Assembly (NCBI GenBank): GCA_032719365.1
Contig: CM064875.1
Span: forward strand, 35,362,693-35,426,692
Length of the DNA stretch: 64,000 nt
Direction of reading: 5' to 3'
Source: Prinsepia uniflora
Lineage: Eukaryota; Streptophyta; Magnoliopsida; Rosales; Rosaceae
The position numbers were made by a program, and so were the translations under genes. Below are positions 33,838 to 47,700 of this stretch, in pieces (position 1 is the stretch's first letter; each line of letters begins with the position of its first letter). The notes under the pieces are model-generated. The model made no database searches and had not been told where the DNA came from. It saw only the letters and a list, made by a program, of their open reading frames with translations.

Positions 33838-36314
33838 TGACAGGACTTAACCCGAAAAACACCATATAACATACACGGGGCCTACTCCCGTTTGATAGGG
33901 TAACCTAAAAATACCAAATGAACCCTCGAAACCTTGTTAGACAAAGGATACTTGTAAACATGTGAGCTCTTGCCTCCGCTTTGTAAACAGTCTCGACTCT
34001 CATGCAGTAGCCTTGGAGGATTTCAAAACTAAGAAAAATGTCTAAGTGGATGAAAACAAAGGTTAAAAAAAATCCAAACATACTAATTTCCCTCCGTTTT
34101 ATAAAACTATGCATGCATCAAGTTTACATATAAAAAAACAATCTTAATATATGACCAATAATAAGAAAATCCGGTAATTTCAAAAACCTCCAATATAACT
34201 CGTATCAAAGTACCAAAGCACATACTTCATGCCAATGCATAAGCACCACAAACATAGTGTACATGTCATATCAATAAACCAACAAAAATATGATCATACC
34301 AAGGCATAACAATACTAATCACATAGAAGCCACCCATACTGTACCAGCCGGTCATACTGAGCCAACTAATCATCTCAACTAACCCATCCTCGATATCTGC
34401 AACTGAATCATCATATAAAATATGCACTACCGATAGGCTAATATCAATCTAGAAAATACACCCCGCTCTGGACATCGAGGTATCACCTACGGAAATAGAG
34501 CCCAACTTTGGACGTCTGGGTGCGGACCGATCCCAGGAAAACAGAACCCAGTATCAGACGTCTGGGTACTAGTCCAAGTCTTAGGGAAAGAGAGCTTGGC
34601 TCTGGACGTCTGAGACACAATCAAATCTCAACTTGAGGAGGGTCATCCAATCACATAACAACCACACATATCCTGAAGCCACAACCATACATCATACTAG
34701 CCTCAGAATTTGGAGACCCCAGCTCTACGTTTGAGACCACAAACCAACAAGCACCATCACACATATACTTAGTAGTCACATACCATATCAAATATCATTT
34801 CCATATCCCAGAACATGTTCAGAACTCAAAATCAACCTTACAACCCAGGCCTAAGCCCAAATCACAAGTATGCCAAAAGCCTCGTAAAACAAGCCATTAA
34901 AATATTCCAGAAAATCATATATAAATATCAATCCATCAATCACCATCAAAATAAAATAATCAATTCACATGGAGGATAAAAACATTTCCCCAAACTTAGT
35001 AACAAACAAGAACACAATATAACAAATTCCTTATAAAACGTGCAAAGTTGTAATTACTATAAAATCATGAAAAACCCAATAGAAATTCATGTTGAAATAG
35101 CCATCAAGCAATTCAGATGATAAATTATGTAAAACCATATAAAATGCATGCATAGGGTTTCGGGCAAATAAAAGTCCACTCACACGTACTGTATACGTAG
35201 TCGACCCGCATTGCACACATTCCCATAAATTTTGAGAATACCACTTCCAGTCAAAATCACTTTTAAGCACTAATCATCTCAATTAGCTCACATGTTAATC
35301 CCATAATTTTTTAGAATTTTTAAACGAATTAAAATAATTCCTAAACATTCAGACAGTCAAAGTTACCCCGAGACGATATCTGATCGCGTCGAAAATTGTA
35401 CCATTAGACTTGAAGGATCAAGTACTCAAACAACAGTCATGGTTAACCTCTCGCTCGACCCAGTATTCTGAAAACCAGGTCGTCCGACCCTCGTTATGAC
35501 CTGGTTCTAAAACCATCAAAAGGCCACCATTTCTCGCATTGTAAACGTCTAAGCTCATCTAGAGAAAGCCAGAAAGAGTTCTAGACAAAAAAAAATGTGA
35601 AAAACTCACCTCGATGGCCTAGTTAGAATCCATGTACTTCGGCCATGGATTCACAGTCCCCTCCTCGACCTTCCTACGTGCAAAACACCTTACTTTCAAG
35701 CTTAAATTGATCCCATCTCCAAAAGGACACAGGCACGCGCAGAATTGATGTTCCTCCTCCTAAACCAAAAACCCGATTCTCTTTACTCATGGGTTCAAGG
35801 TTTGCTCGCTGCTTCCTCCCCCTCTGTTCACTATTTCCTCTTAGTTTTCTCCTTTACATCTTCTTCTTCGCATCACTAGTTTATTCCATCATCTCCTTAA
35901 GGAGTTCCCTCACTTCTCCTCACGATTTACTGATTGGGTGTGTTTACTCCCCTTTTTTAGCTTCTCTCCATCGAAACCTATACATCACCAACACATACAT
36001 ATAATTAGAAGTAGGTCGGTGAAACAATGAAGGAAAGGTCTAGATCTTTCTAAACACATTTCTACATCGAACAAAACTATCTCCAAGAAAATGACCAAAT
36101 TGCCCTTAAGAATTTTTTTATCCTAATTAACCTCATACGTACTCGATTTCGGATTGCCACCTGCCTACGGACTTAGGGTCACGAGACCTTCCTAACGATA
36201 TTCTTGGATTTCCTAAAAGAAGTCACAATCAAAACATCAACACTATGACTTTTCCAAGGGAAAAAACTATCTTTTTATCCAAATTTGCTTCCCTCAGAGG
36301 TCCTGGTCGTTACA
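33838..36314 (-). mobile_element. 5' LTR of element X
   Basis: A 2,477-bp LTR runs from TGACAGGACTTAACCCG to CCTGGTCGTTACA. It is paired with the split 3' LTR and shares its sub-family features (GCCTTGGAGG segment, CTCTGGACGTC array, ATGCATGCATAGGGTTT before the bracket at 35174-35185). The left bracket is decayed (CTAAGTGGATG near 34040). Frequent A/G and C/T differences from its partner suggest an old insertion. Confidence 0.85.
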
Positions 36315-37831
36315 CAAGTCCATTTTCATACTTTTGGATAAATTTTTCGTTTAAATTTATCCAAAAATTAAATATGACTACTCAGCTGTAGATGCTCCTA
36401 ATTCCATTCAATAAATAAACATGGCGCGATAAATTAGAGCGGTCACGAGCAAATTAAGAAAGGTTATGAATGATTTCATTTTTTTTTATTTTCCTCTCAA
36501 TTTTTCGTATCATGTGCATTGAGTGCCCTATTCATAACATTATAGTTTGAGTTGACAATCTTGCTCTTGATATTTACGATTATTACATGTAGTTAATGAA
36601 ATTGGTGCAATGTTTTGTGTGAAGAGTAAGTTTTGGGTTGTAAGTGAGACAAACGAGTGTTTTGGGTGCAAAGTGAGATTAACGTTGTAATTTTGAGTGC
36701 ATTTCAACTAAAATTTATATAATATGTATTTTTATAAATGTTTTAAAAATGATTGGACGATACTAATTGTGCATAGTTTGGTTCAATACAAGTATAATCT
36801 AAATTCTATTTTAAACCATTAAAATGCTAACGTTTCAAAACGGTATGGAATCTAGAAAAATAGAATCGAAATATTTCTAATTCAGTTTTTCAAGTAATTT
36901 GTTTCATAAAAGACGCCTCAAAGGCATAAATTTTTTTCTTCTAAAAAATCATCATTCTCATTAGGGCTGTTAATTAGAATGGAAAACCAATTGAAAAATC
37001 TGATCCTACTAAAATTATTCCAAAAAATTTTAACCTTATCAAGAAAACTAAGTCGAACCAAAATTGGTTTGACTTTGGTTTCAACATCCCACAACTGGTC
37101 ATAATTGAAAATCCTTATTTGATCCAAACGGTGATGTTTTTATCCACAAAATTCTCATACTGTCACACTTCATCTCCTATTTTCCTTCACTACCCTCAAA
37201 CTCGAGGAAAAGCACTACACCAAATGCTACCACCAAACACCTGTCCATAATCCACATCCATCCTCATTGAATTCGACTTTGTTCTCCTCTCATCAATCTC
37301 ATTGATCCTCATCCATCTCATCAATCTCTTTGATCGCATCAAATTCAGTCTCTCACCCCCAGTCCTTCACCACCTCATCACCTTCTTAGTCTCTCACCGC
37401 TTAACTTCTCAAGACTGCATCAGACCCATTGCATTGCAACCATAGCCTCAAACTGATTAGGTTTCTCTGTCTCCCTCCCTCCCTCTTTCTTACTTGGAAA
37501 ACCGATCTTATTATCAAACAAATCAGTAAGTCCGATTTTGGTCCTAATCGAGAAAGTGGCTGGTAGCTGGCTGATACCAGTACCAATCACCACATCAGTT
37601 TGATTTCAAGTTTGGAAAACTTATCTAACCGAATTACCAATTAAAAACCATAAATCTCTTCAATATTTAAGTTATTCACATAAAGATTTCATTAATTCAC
37701 GTGAAAATTTATTTCATACACGCCAAAAAATTAAAAACCTCAACATTTTCAACATAAAATATTGTGGGTTATTATATAAATATAATTTAATTCAAAACTA
37801 ATACATAATGGGTTAGGAATATGTGTGGCAA
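36315..37831. other. Intergenic sequence, no gene identified
   Basis: An AT-rich stretch followed by a CT-rich part (37140-37480, many CATC/CTC repeats). The segment from about 36960 (TTAGGGCTGTTAATTAG) to 37620 looks like decayed DNA-transposon or repeat sequence, but I could not define ends. No coding evidence. Confidence 0.5.
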
Positions 37832-39376
37832 TGTAACGACCCAAAAATTGTAAAAAGGAAATTTTGGAAATTTAAAAAGGGAATTGACGATTTTACCTTT
37901 TAGGGTGAAATGTTGACTTTTTGCTCTTGATATCTTTTGGAACTTTTGTGAGTACCGTTACGTAGGTCTCAGAGTCCTGACTCTGCATATAGTCGGCATG
38001 TCGGACCAGATAAGCTTGCTATAGATCTGGACTTATCAAAGGTAATTTGGTGATTTTGACCTAAGGGGTATTTTAGTAATTTTTGCAAGCAGGATATTTT
38101 GTCGATTTTGTGATTTGGAATTGTTTGTGTAAAAACCTTCGCCCTGAGCCACCACACAAAGAGAAAATGAACATAACCAATAAGAGTGAGTGGGAGAAGA
38201 GAAAGAAAAAAAGAAAAAAATAGAGAGGAGGAAACTAGCAAACTCGAAACCCAGAAAAAAATCGAAGAAACAAAAATCTTACCCGTGAACACTAAACCTT
38301 TCAGGGAAACTAGGCTGCAAAAAAAGGTTCTTGTTACCGTGATCAAGCCCCTACAATTGCATGGAGCTCTGAATCAGAGGTTTTGGATGCGGGAAGGACA
38401 AGGACGGTGGTACGACATTCGACCAAAGTTTGAAGGTTTTGGTTGTAGTTTGAAGGTAAGTTTTTGCGTTTCAAGGTCATAGAACTTAACCTAGGCTAGA
38501 TTGGATGCGGATGGATCGTCAAAAGGAAGAAAATGGATGAAAAATGAGGGATTTTGAGTTGGATCAGGCCGCTCGGGTCGGGTTCTGTGCTTGGGCTCAC
38601 GGGTCAACCGGATTGAAGGTCAGGTATGACCTATGCTAGTGCATGAGGGCCAAGTTCAGGGAACTGCTGGTGGTGTGTGAGGTGCATGCCAGTTTTTCTC
38701 GAAATGTGGCCATCACATTTTTCGATGATTTCGACGTTATGGACATTTAGTGTAGGTTTCGAATCGATCGGACATCGTTTCGGTGTAGTTTTAAATGTCC
38801 AAATTGTTATATTAGGTTTTAAACTCATATTTAATCCCACAACTTAGAGGATTTAAATATAAGTTTATTTGGGATATTAATGACCTTTAGTAGTGATTTA
38901 TGATAGACAGTAAAATTCATGGAATTTACAAAGATGTGTATAGCTTATAATTCAACTACAAGGACAGTGTGTAAGTGGATTTTTTTTATATATAAATTTT
39001 TATGCATGCATAGTTAAATATTTTGACTACCTAATTGAAGAATTTGTGTGGTAATGGTTTGAATATGATTTTGAAATAATTATTTGATGAATTTGATGAA
39101 TTTATTGATTGCTTTTGGACATCGCTATTTTACTGTATTTTATGGTAATTGTGTTATGGGCTCATACCAAGTATTGAAAATGTTTTGACTTGGTTTTGAG
39201 TTAAGGATTGTGTTAAATGAGTTTCCTTGGGTTGTGAATTGGTTTTTCATGATTAACCATCCTCATATATGATGAATACTCAATCGCCTAGAGCACGACT
39301 CTATTTTTCTAAGGCTAGAGATCTCATTAGTTCTTAGGCGTGTCCAAATTGTGTGTGAGTGCAGTCACTAGACATA

Positions 39377-39520
39377 GCCTCGATGGTGCTACGTACAGTT
39401 CCCAAGGATACTATTATAGCCTGGATGGTGCTATGTTCAGTTCCCATGGATACTATTACAGCCTGGATGGTGCTACGTGCAACTCCCAGATGTATCTGGA
39501 TGGTGTGTTCGTGCAGTTCC
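39377..39520. repeat. 42-bp tandem repeat in LTR K
   Basis: Three and a half units start at 39377, 39419 and 39461 (GCCT(C/G)GATGGTGCTA...CAGTTCCC). They occupy the central-array position of this LTR. Being a multiple of 3, the array gives spurious repetitive reading frames (SLDGA...GYYY). Confidence 0.9.
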
Positions 39521-40836
39521 CGAGTTAGCCTACCGGTAATGCTATTGTTTTATTGTGAGTAGTGCTAGTGTTTGAAGATTCATTGTGCCTTGTTCTGAGG
39601 CTTGTGTGACCTAATCCTTGGATTTTGTTTATTGATGTTGTGAAAAGTTCTAGGACGTGACTCTGATGGTTCCTAGTGTAGTTCCTGATGTTGTTTATAC
39701 AGTTTGATTATCGAGGATTGGTTGGTCGGTCGGTTGGTTACTTGGTATTGGCTAGTTACTTGATATTGTTTGGTTGATTGATATTGGATTGGATGGTCAG
39801 AATTACGAGTGTTGATTGGTCAGTTTGACTTATTGATATTAGATTGGTTGATATGATGTGATAGACTAATTTCTATTTTGATTGCTTACTTTTATTCTCT
39901 GAACTCACATTTTTTTAAAAATAGGGGGTAAAATTTTATGTTTCTTGAAATGTATTTTCAAGTGTTTATTTTTGTCTACTCATACTTTTCATGTTTTAGA
40001 TAACTCTCTAGGCTGTTACACGAAGACCAGAGCTGATCAAGAGGTAAAGGTGATACGCTAAAACTAAACATTAAAGTAAACACAAAGTCATACTCAACAC
40101 TTAATAGAAAAATATGCAAATTAAAATTCTTTTTTGTAGATTGTAGCATTGATAAGTAGGAATCGTTCTTAACCGGGGATTATGGGTACCTAAGCATGAT
40201 TATCGTTTGAATAGTTAATTAGGTGGGTGAATTGGTTTTTACTTAGGTCCTATGTGATTAACTAATCTAAATTAACCTAATCTATTATTTACATGGTCAA
40301 CTCATCTTTAACATAGCTCATTCATAAATTATACCAATTCCAAAATCAACGAAATTCCAAAACCTAAGTTTAATAAAATACATGTACATTATCTTAAGTA
40401 CGTGCTCAAAAATACGCCCTATATATAATCAAGCATTAAGAATAAACATAGCGTGGAAGATTATTGAACTCAATACAAAATATAGAACCATAATACAATT
40501 AAAGATCAATCCAATAAACACAATATTCAAGTTCAAAAACAAAACTACGGGGTTAAGAGGTTTAGTTACACTTTGAATCATCAGTAATACGCCCTATAGA
40601 TGCTAGGTGGTTCGAAACTCTTGATGAGACACTCAGGATAACACTTTATATGTCAATGGAGGATGGTGAATTATGGAGGTTGGTGTAGTTTACATTTGTA
40701 AGAGAAATCTTGGTTTAAAAGGAAAGAGAAATTTGGTTAAGCAGAGCTTTGGTACAAAGAATGAGCGACCTTTTACAAATAGCCTAAACCTTTCTATTTA
40801 TAAGAGAAAATTAATGCCCAAATAAATAGGATTTTA

Positions 40837-43800
40837 TGTAACGACCCGGACGTTCAAAAAAGGGAAAATTGGGAAAATTTGAAGAAAATGACGATTTTGC
40901 CCCTAGATAATGGGCGAACAGTTGACTTTTTGCTCGAGAGGTCAAACAAACTTTGACTGATGATTGTGACGAAGTTCAGGACGTTACGAGTTCATAGACA
41001 GGTGGCACGTCCGATTCCGAAGATCTGGGAAGAAGTTATGACGTTCGGAAGTTCAAGGGCATTCTCGTAATTAAGACAAAAAGGGGAAATTTGTTGACTT
41101 TTCAAACAACATGGAATTTGCACGTAAGCCGAGGACCGTTGGGTAGGTCTCGAGACGCTGAATCCTTAGACAGGCAGCACGTGTCAATCGGAGTTCGGAT
41201 GACCAAATTACGGGTCTAGAAGTGTGAAGGGCATTTGGGTAAATTGTCAAAGTAAGGGCAAAATGGTAATTTGACTGTTGGAATTGGAAACATCCATGGG
41301 GGATTATTTGGCTGAATAGTTAACTAATTAAGTGACATTTGTCACTAAGAGGGGATGGATTAGTGGCGATGTGTGATGGTGGGAAACTTAAAAAAATGAG
41401 ATAGTGTGTTTGGAAATGGAGAGGGAAACAGAACACTTGAATTGTTTTTACAGGTGACAGAGCACGTGTAGCACTTTGGGGAATGCTTGGTGCTGTTGGA
41501 ACTAGAAAAACAGAGGTGGTTTCCCTCGTTTGATCGACTTCCCAAGACCATTTTGAGGGAAATTGATAGCTGAAACGGATGGGAGAGAGGAAGAACAGAG
41601 TTTTGAGATGAAGAGAGGAAAAAAAGGGAGGAAAATGGGAGAGGAGAGTTCAAAAACCCGAAACCTGTTTTTGTGTGAATTCAAATTCGAGTTTGAATTG
41701 TAGGCCAGCCCAAGCCAAATTGAGGCTTGAATAAGTCTTCTGGAACCTTGATTAGTCGATCCAAATCAAGTGATGCAAGCTTCGAAGCTCCTGGAGCCAT
41801 AGACAGACATAGTGGACGGCCAGAAAATCGCAAGCTTGTGTTCGTGTAATTGGAGGTAAGTTTTTGTGAAATTGAATTCTAAATAATCTTTACAATGAGG
41901 CTATGATGCTGTACGACTAATTAATTGAAGAATTCCATGGTTATTTGACGAACTCAGACGAGGAACTTGTTTTTGAAACTTGGATTAAGTCGAGATGGTT
42001 TGGGGTAACAAGACGTGCAATTGATGTTACAGATCCCTAATTCATTTGGGTGCGAAGCTATTGGAATGTTCAATTGTTCAAAATGATGTCGTATTGATGG
42101 AAGACTAGTCGGGTCAAGTCGCGGGCAACCGAACCCGTTTACTAGTCTTTCCGGTGAGGAAGACAACTGTAGCATTACTGTAGCAGGCGCGTGAGTTTCA
42201 CGCGCAGCCACTCATGGCGGCGTGTGAGGGAACGTGGGCCCAATTCTCGAGGTGAGTTCAACACAACTTTTGTCCTATATAATGTAACGAACATTTTAGC
42301 GTTGGTTTCGAATTAACCGGACACCGTTTCGATATTGTTTCGAGGGTCCGAAGGTTTATGTTGCGTTTTTAACTAACATTTAATTCACGGAAAATTATGG
42401 GAAATTAGTATGATGTTATTTGACTCCTTAGTGACACTAAAGAATGATTTCGGACAGGATTCGAGATTCCTGGAAAATGTTGAAAATTACGGGAACGCGT
42501 ATAGCGCGAAAACGAGCATTATGGACGGTGTGTGAGTGGACTTTGCTTTCTAAAATTTAATGCAGGCATAAATGTTTCTATTATTTCTATGATTATGATT
42601 ATGACTTGTGATAATTACGATTTTCTTATTTATACGTAGTTTGATATGCAATACGTAATTGCACATATTTCGAGACTATGGTTTCTCTTATGCCTTGGTG
42701 ATGGTTTGATGAACGATTTCACATGATTTGTGCGTATGATGTTTTAAGGATGTTTTGATTGTGATTGTGAGTATGACTTACGGTTTTGACACGTATTTCG
42801 AAACTATCATGGCTTTGCGTGTTTTACAAGATTTCGAGTATTTTGTGATTTGATCATGGTTTTAATGATTTGACCTTGGGATTTGAAATATGATTTGATT
42901 TCAAAGATTTAAAAAGGATTTCGGAAAAGGTGATTTCGGGCGTGATGCCCAGGGCATAAAAGTAATTTTGATGAACGAGATTTCGGTTTTCGAAAAGTTG
43001 AAAGTGGATTTCTGGATTTGGGTTCGGAATGACGGTTCCGGATGCCGGCTTACAGAATCATTATTACGAATTCGAATTCAGGAATGGATGACGGATATGA
43101 TTGGGGATTTGAATGCGAAATTCGGACATAAGTCCTATTATGACAAAATGTGATTTTGGATTGGTTTTGCAATTTGGATCACGATGGATCCTGGATTGTT
43201 GTGATTTACAAATGGTTTTGGGTTTAAAGACCCGGTACTATTGATGGATCATGTTTTGAGTTTAAAGACTCGGTTACTGTGATGACGGGGGAGGGCCCTT
43301 AATGAGTTTAAAGACTCGGGAGTTTAAAGACTCGGTTATTGTGATACCCCCCGAGGCATATTGATTATGTTCTGAGTTTAAAGACTCGTTGATATCCCGA
43401 GAAGGCCTGATATATGTGAGTTTAAAGACTCGGTAATTGATATCCAACAAACTGATTTGCTTGAGGCTTACTGTTGATTTCTAATGTTTTCGGATGTGTT
43501 GGGCAGTGTCCCGGTTTATGTGGTTTTGATGAATTTTTGGATTATGTTACGTACTTGGATTTGATTCATGATTTTGGGCGGAGGCTCTGTGTTTATGATT
43601 GTGGGCTAAGACCCGAAGGTTAAGAAAAGGAAAATGATTTGATTTTCATACACGGGTTTTCTTATATTGGAAATGAAATGGATTGTGAAATGATTTTCGA
43701 TTGCATGCATTTTTTTTTACGTGGAGGGTAGAAACTTCTTTCTGTAACTGTTTTATAAACTGTTTCATTTTTGTCCTCTCACACCTTTTGTGTTTTTATT

Positions 43801-43981
43801 GACCCTCCACGTCGTGGCGCGTTGACCGAGGCTGATCGAGAGGCGGGGGCATGAGTGAGTACGTGTGTGGCTATCCCTTGTTTGGCAAGTACTGAGGGTA
43901 ATTTGGGAACTCCAGTGGGCTTTCCAGATGGGAGCAGGACCAAGCACGATTATCAATGTCCCTTCGGGGGCGGTCTTGTCA
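40837..43981 (+). mobile_element. Solo LTR I, full length
   Basis: A 3,145-bp LTR runs from TGTAACGACCCGGACG to GGCGGTCTTGTCA, with a perfect target duplication TTTTA (40832-40836 and 43982-43986). The empty site is visible in the partner Y2 LTR (near 48790), which confirms the ends to the base. Brackets are TGTGAGTGGAC at 42531-42541 and GTCCTCTCACAC at 43773-43784. The TTTAAAG hairpin array is at 43220-43430. Confidence 0.95.
43220..43430. repeat. TTTAAAG-loop hairpin array in LTR I
   Basis: GGGTTTAAAGACCC is at 43220-43233, followed by five or six GAGTTTAAAGACTC units to about 43430. This is the same unit types and order as in LTR H. Confidence 0.9.
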
Positions 43982-44700
43982 TTTTACACTTTAATTCTAA
44001 AAGGAAAAAGTTTCCTAAATATATAAGAAAACTAATTAAAAACCTTTCCTACAAGTAAAAGGGGTGAAAATAATAAAACAAAAGGAAATAAGATTGGAAT
44101 CCTAATACAAAATGGAGAATAAGTGTGAAAACAACTTGAATTAATCCTAAAAATAACCTAAAAGTCGGAATTAAAGCCTCAGGATCAGATTTGGTGGTCA
44201 GCCACAGAAACAGGTGGTCAAAGTTGGTAGGAAGCCTTCGGTCAACACCCAGTCAACTCCGTTCAATAGCGTTGAAGCAAGGACTAATGGTTCGGTGGAC
44301 GCTCATCGAACAGAGCTTAAGAAATTTGGGGTCAATACCCAGTCAACGTACAAACCTCTAGTGACGTCATCAAAGCTGAAAGGGTTCAGGAAGCGCGCGC
44401 TCAAATGGAGTATCAGACTTCGGTAGGCGCTAAACGAGTGAAATTTGAGCTGCCATTTAGGATTCGGTACGCACCTACCGAATTCGTTGAACTTTTTGGT
44501 GGCCTCATTTCATTGGATCATAAATTCTTCAATATAACTCTGATTGAGGTGATTCTTTCGCCTAAATTCTCGTATTTCCATGCTCTATCTAATTTTGTAC
44601 AATTCACACAAAATATGTTATTTTCTCCTATTGTTTAATATTTAAACATTAAAAGATAAGTATAAAGGGTATAAAATGATGCTTAATTCAAGACTTATCA

Positions 44701-47700
44701 AATACCCCCACACTTAGACTTCGCTAGTCCCTAGAAAATACCAAAACAAACTAAGGTTTTGAAAACTAACTTTTTTTTCCTTTCTCTTTTTTTGTAAAAA
44801 CGAAAACTACTAAACCCTTAACCATTTGTCTCAAATTGTATTGAAATAAATATGGCATCAAAGATCTACACTAAAGATATATGTATCATATGGAATTCAA
44901 AAGTTAATACATCATAACAAAATGCCTTGACAAGTAAGACAAAAAGTAAACTTAGTGAAATATATCTCAACATGAATGAAACAAGTATGAATCAACTCAC
45001 ATGGATATGCACTCATAATTTCACTTAATGTGTATAGTGTTTGTGTTTGCACTCAAGGTATGTGAGAAAGATGCTTACATAATAGAAAGTAAGTTACTTC
45101 ATAAAAATTTCAAACATAAACCATAAGATAGTGAACATACTTGTATAAATGAACCAAAACCATAACCTTACTGAAGTGATAGACTCAATTAATCAAAGTT
45201 TACTCATCTCAAGGATCATCAGGTCTTAATTTGAAGGTTGTAATGGGCTAGGTGTAGAGGCAAAGAATTTTAGGATAATGGTATTAAATGTTGTTCCAGG
45301 ACTCAACCAAATGCTCCATCACATAGGCATAAGTGTTTTCCCATCATCATAGGTCAAGCATTAAGTTGTTGGGCCTTAATCTTCCTTATCAACATCTTTT
45401 GAACTTGTAATTAGGGCAAGGGGCCGAAATCCTTCATGTAGTGTCACGACCCGGCCCATCTAACACAATATTGTCCGCTTTGAGCCCAACCCTCACGGTT
45501 TTGTTTTCGGGAGCTCACGTGCAACTTCCCAGTAGGTCACCTATCATGGGATTGCACTAGCCTCAACTCGCTTAATCGGGACCTGACAGAAGAGGGTCGG
45601 GTCCTGACATGTAGGCCCTCAAATCTCTATTGTTCCAAATCACAAGCATAGGGACTTAGCTCAAAACTCAAATTTAGTACCTCATAGAACTTTTGTTCTT
45701 GATTGTATTTTCTTTTAATTATTGTTTTTTTTTGTTTTTTTTCTTTCTTTTAAAAGGTAATGCAATGAATAAAAACATAATTTAAACAAAGAAATCCTAT
45801 GAATCACTCAACAAAGAAGTATATAAGGCTCTAAAGCTCACATAGGGTTCATATGATTCATACATATCTTAACATGCTTGTTCTATACCAGTTTATCATG
45901 CATCATCTACTACAAGTCATAAACACTTAATCATAAAGCATTAACAAATGAATTCAAGTTGTAGTGATCATCTTTTAGCCATGTTGTCTTCATTTATCTG
46001 TAATTCTTATCATCGACAGGTTAAAGGGCATCCTAAAACTTTTTCAAAATACTAAATTAAACAAAAAGACTTAAGACTAAAGACTAAAACGCAGAAAAAT
46101 CTTTTTGGGTTTTTGTTGCTTTTTTTTTTATGGGGTTTTTTTTTAAAAAAAAATAAGACTCAATAAAGTTGTAAACCCTTCTCCCAAACTTAAATCTGAC
46201 ATTGTCCTCAATGTATGAAAGTGAAAGCATAGAATCTAAGTAAGGAGAATTGATTTACGAAAAGAAAGTAGTAAAGACATAAAGTGACTAAAGTAAAGAG
46301 AGTGAAGGTTTTAAGGAAGAAAATCTTCGTTTGATGGCTCCTCCACTTCCCCGTCATTGGGTTTCCTCCCAAGAAGTGCTTGAAGTTTAACGTCTTTAGC
46401 CTAGACGAAGTGCTTCAATAAACTCAATTGATGCAGGGCCTATGCACTTTTTCGAACTCCACATCGCGCTCAACAAATGTCTCTAGCCATGTTATGGTGA
46501 ATTGCATCTTATGGTGTAATAGGATTAAGTGAATTGCATATTGTGTTGTCCTTTAAGAAAGTTAGGTGAGAATATGTACATAAAAGAAGATGAGATATAG
46601 AAAGGAATATACACAAAATAGAATTGTATGTACAAAGAACAGGTTATATACAAGTGAGAAGCAATGAAGTATAAACAGTTTAAGAGTATGTAAGGTCGAG
46701 TCACGAAAATGGCATGCAAAGGCACAAGTTCCAAAAACGTCCAAATTAATGCAACACATAAATTGTCTACATGAACAATGGTGTGAATGCATAAGAGGGA
46801 AATCGTTAGAACCTACATAAGATAGAAGAGTTACGTGACATTGCATGAAAAGAATGGCATGCACCTTTCATTTCACTTCCCTAGATTCACTTAGTCATAG
46901 GGGACCTGGTGATGAAATCCGAGCAACATGAAACTACAGGAAGGGTATGCAATCCACCAATGCAATAGATAGAGTCTTAGAGTGACATAAATAACTTTCC
47001 CACTTCGCTTCTCATAGTACTTTCCTGGGCTTACAGTCTGCGCATACTGATAAACGTATTTCAATCCCCTCCACCATTCCACGTTAATCATGGCCAGTTG
47101 GAATAGATGTAATGCAAGAATGTAACCAAAATGGGCGCTAGTTGTTCCCCAATGTAAAATTTTGAAGAAAAAGGTTTTGGGATTCATGCAACTCTAAAAC
47201 ATTTAATTGGTAGCAATTTATACGTTAAGAAGTCAAAGTTATATATGGGTCATATAGCTTCAAAGTTTAGATGGAGACTTCCACGTCCATGCGGCCCAAG
47301 TCATTAGCTTGGATTTCGAACCATTATCCCTATTTGGGCAAGTCCAAAGTGTCCATGTAGAAAGCATACATGCAAGAGGAGGATGATTTTGGAACTTCAA
47401 AGTCCTACTTCTCAGTGCGAACAAGATTTTGGAACTCCAAAATCCTACTTCTCAGAGCTGGCTTGTAGCATGCATCATCTCATGTCCTATACATCACCTT
47501 GAAAATTTCTTACTAAGGACAGACATGTATTCGTTCCAAGATAACTCAAGTGTTAACGAACTCTGCCCCAACCTCAACACTTTTAAGGGCCATGAAGGGT
47601 TTAGGAGTAAGTTAATAAATGAAACGTCACATATTCCATTAAAGATCAAGATCTAAACTCCGAGCACAAGTGATCCACATATAGCCGAGACTAGTTTGAA

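Larger units (their letters stand above)
6688..36314 (-). mobile_element. Complete chromovirus-like element X (nested host), non-coding interior
   Basis: This minus-orientation LTR retrotransposon has its 5' LTR at 33838-36314, a primer site at 33819-33834, an interior at 30413-33837, a polypurine tract next to 30412, and a 3' LTR split between 6688-6824 and 28009-30412. The split is caused by a 21-kb nested insertion. Terminal flanks are CAGGC (6683-6687) and CAAGT (36315-36319): 3/5 identical, with both differences transitions, so they may be a decayed target duplication. The interior is only 3.4 kb and shows no gag, protease, reverse transcriptase or integrase frame. It therefore looks like a non-autonomous derivative moved by proteins from a relative. 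LTR-PBS-PPT-LTR order and orientation agree throughout. Confidence 0.75.
40051..44700 (-). mobile_element. 3' LTR of Y2 (with solo LTR I inside)
   Basis: It matches 47983-49533 along its whole length once the insert 40837-43981 and one TTTTA copy are removed (about 1.5 kb). It starts TGATACGC and ends CTTATCA. The near-palindrome ATTCGGTA...CCTACCGAAT around 44462 is perfect in the partner LTR (49294-49315). Confidence 0.85.

Noticed and set aside
36960..37620. hAT-like element starting TTAGGGCTGTTAATTAG
   Set aside because: No matching inverted terminus or 8-bp target duplication could be identified.
39340..39562. Repetitive protein (SLDGA...YYY units)
   Set aside because: A 42-bp tandem repeat divisible by three creates it in two frames. 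It is the central array of LTR K.
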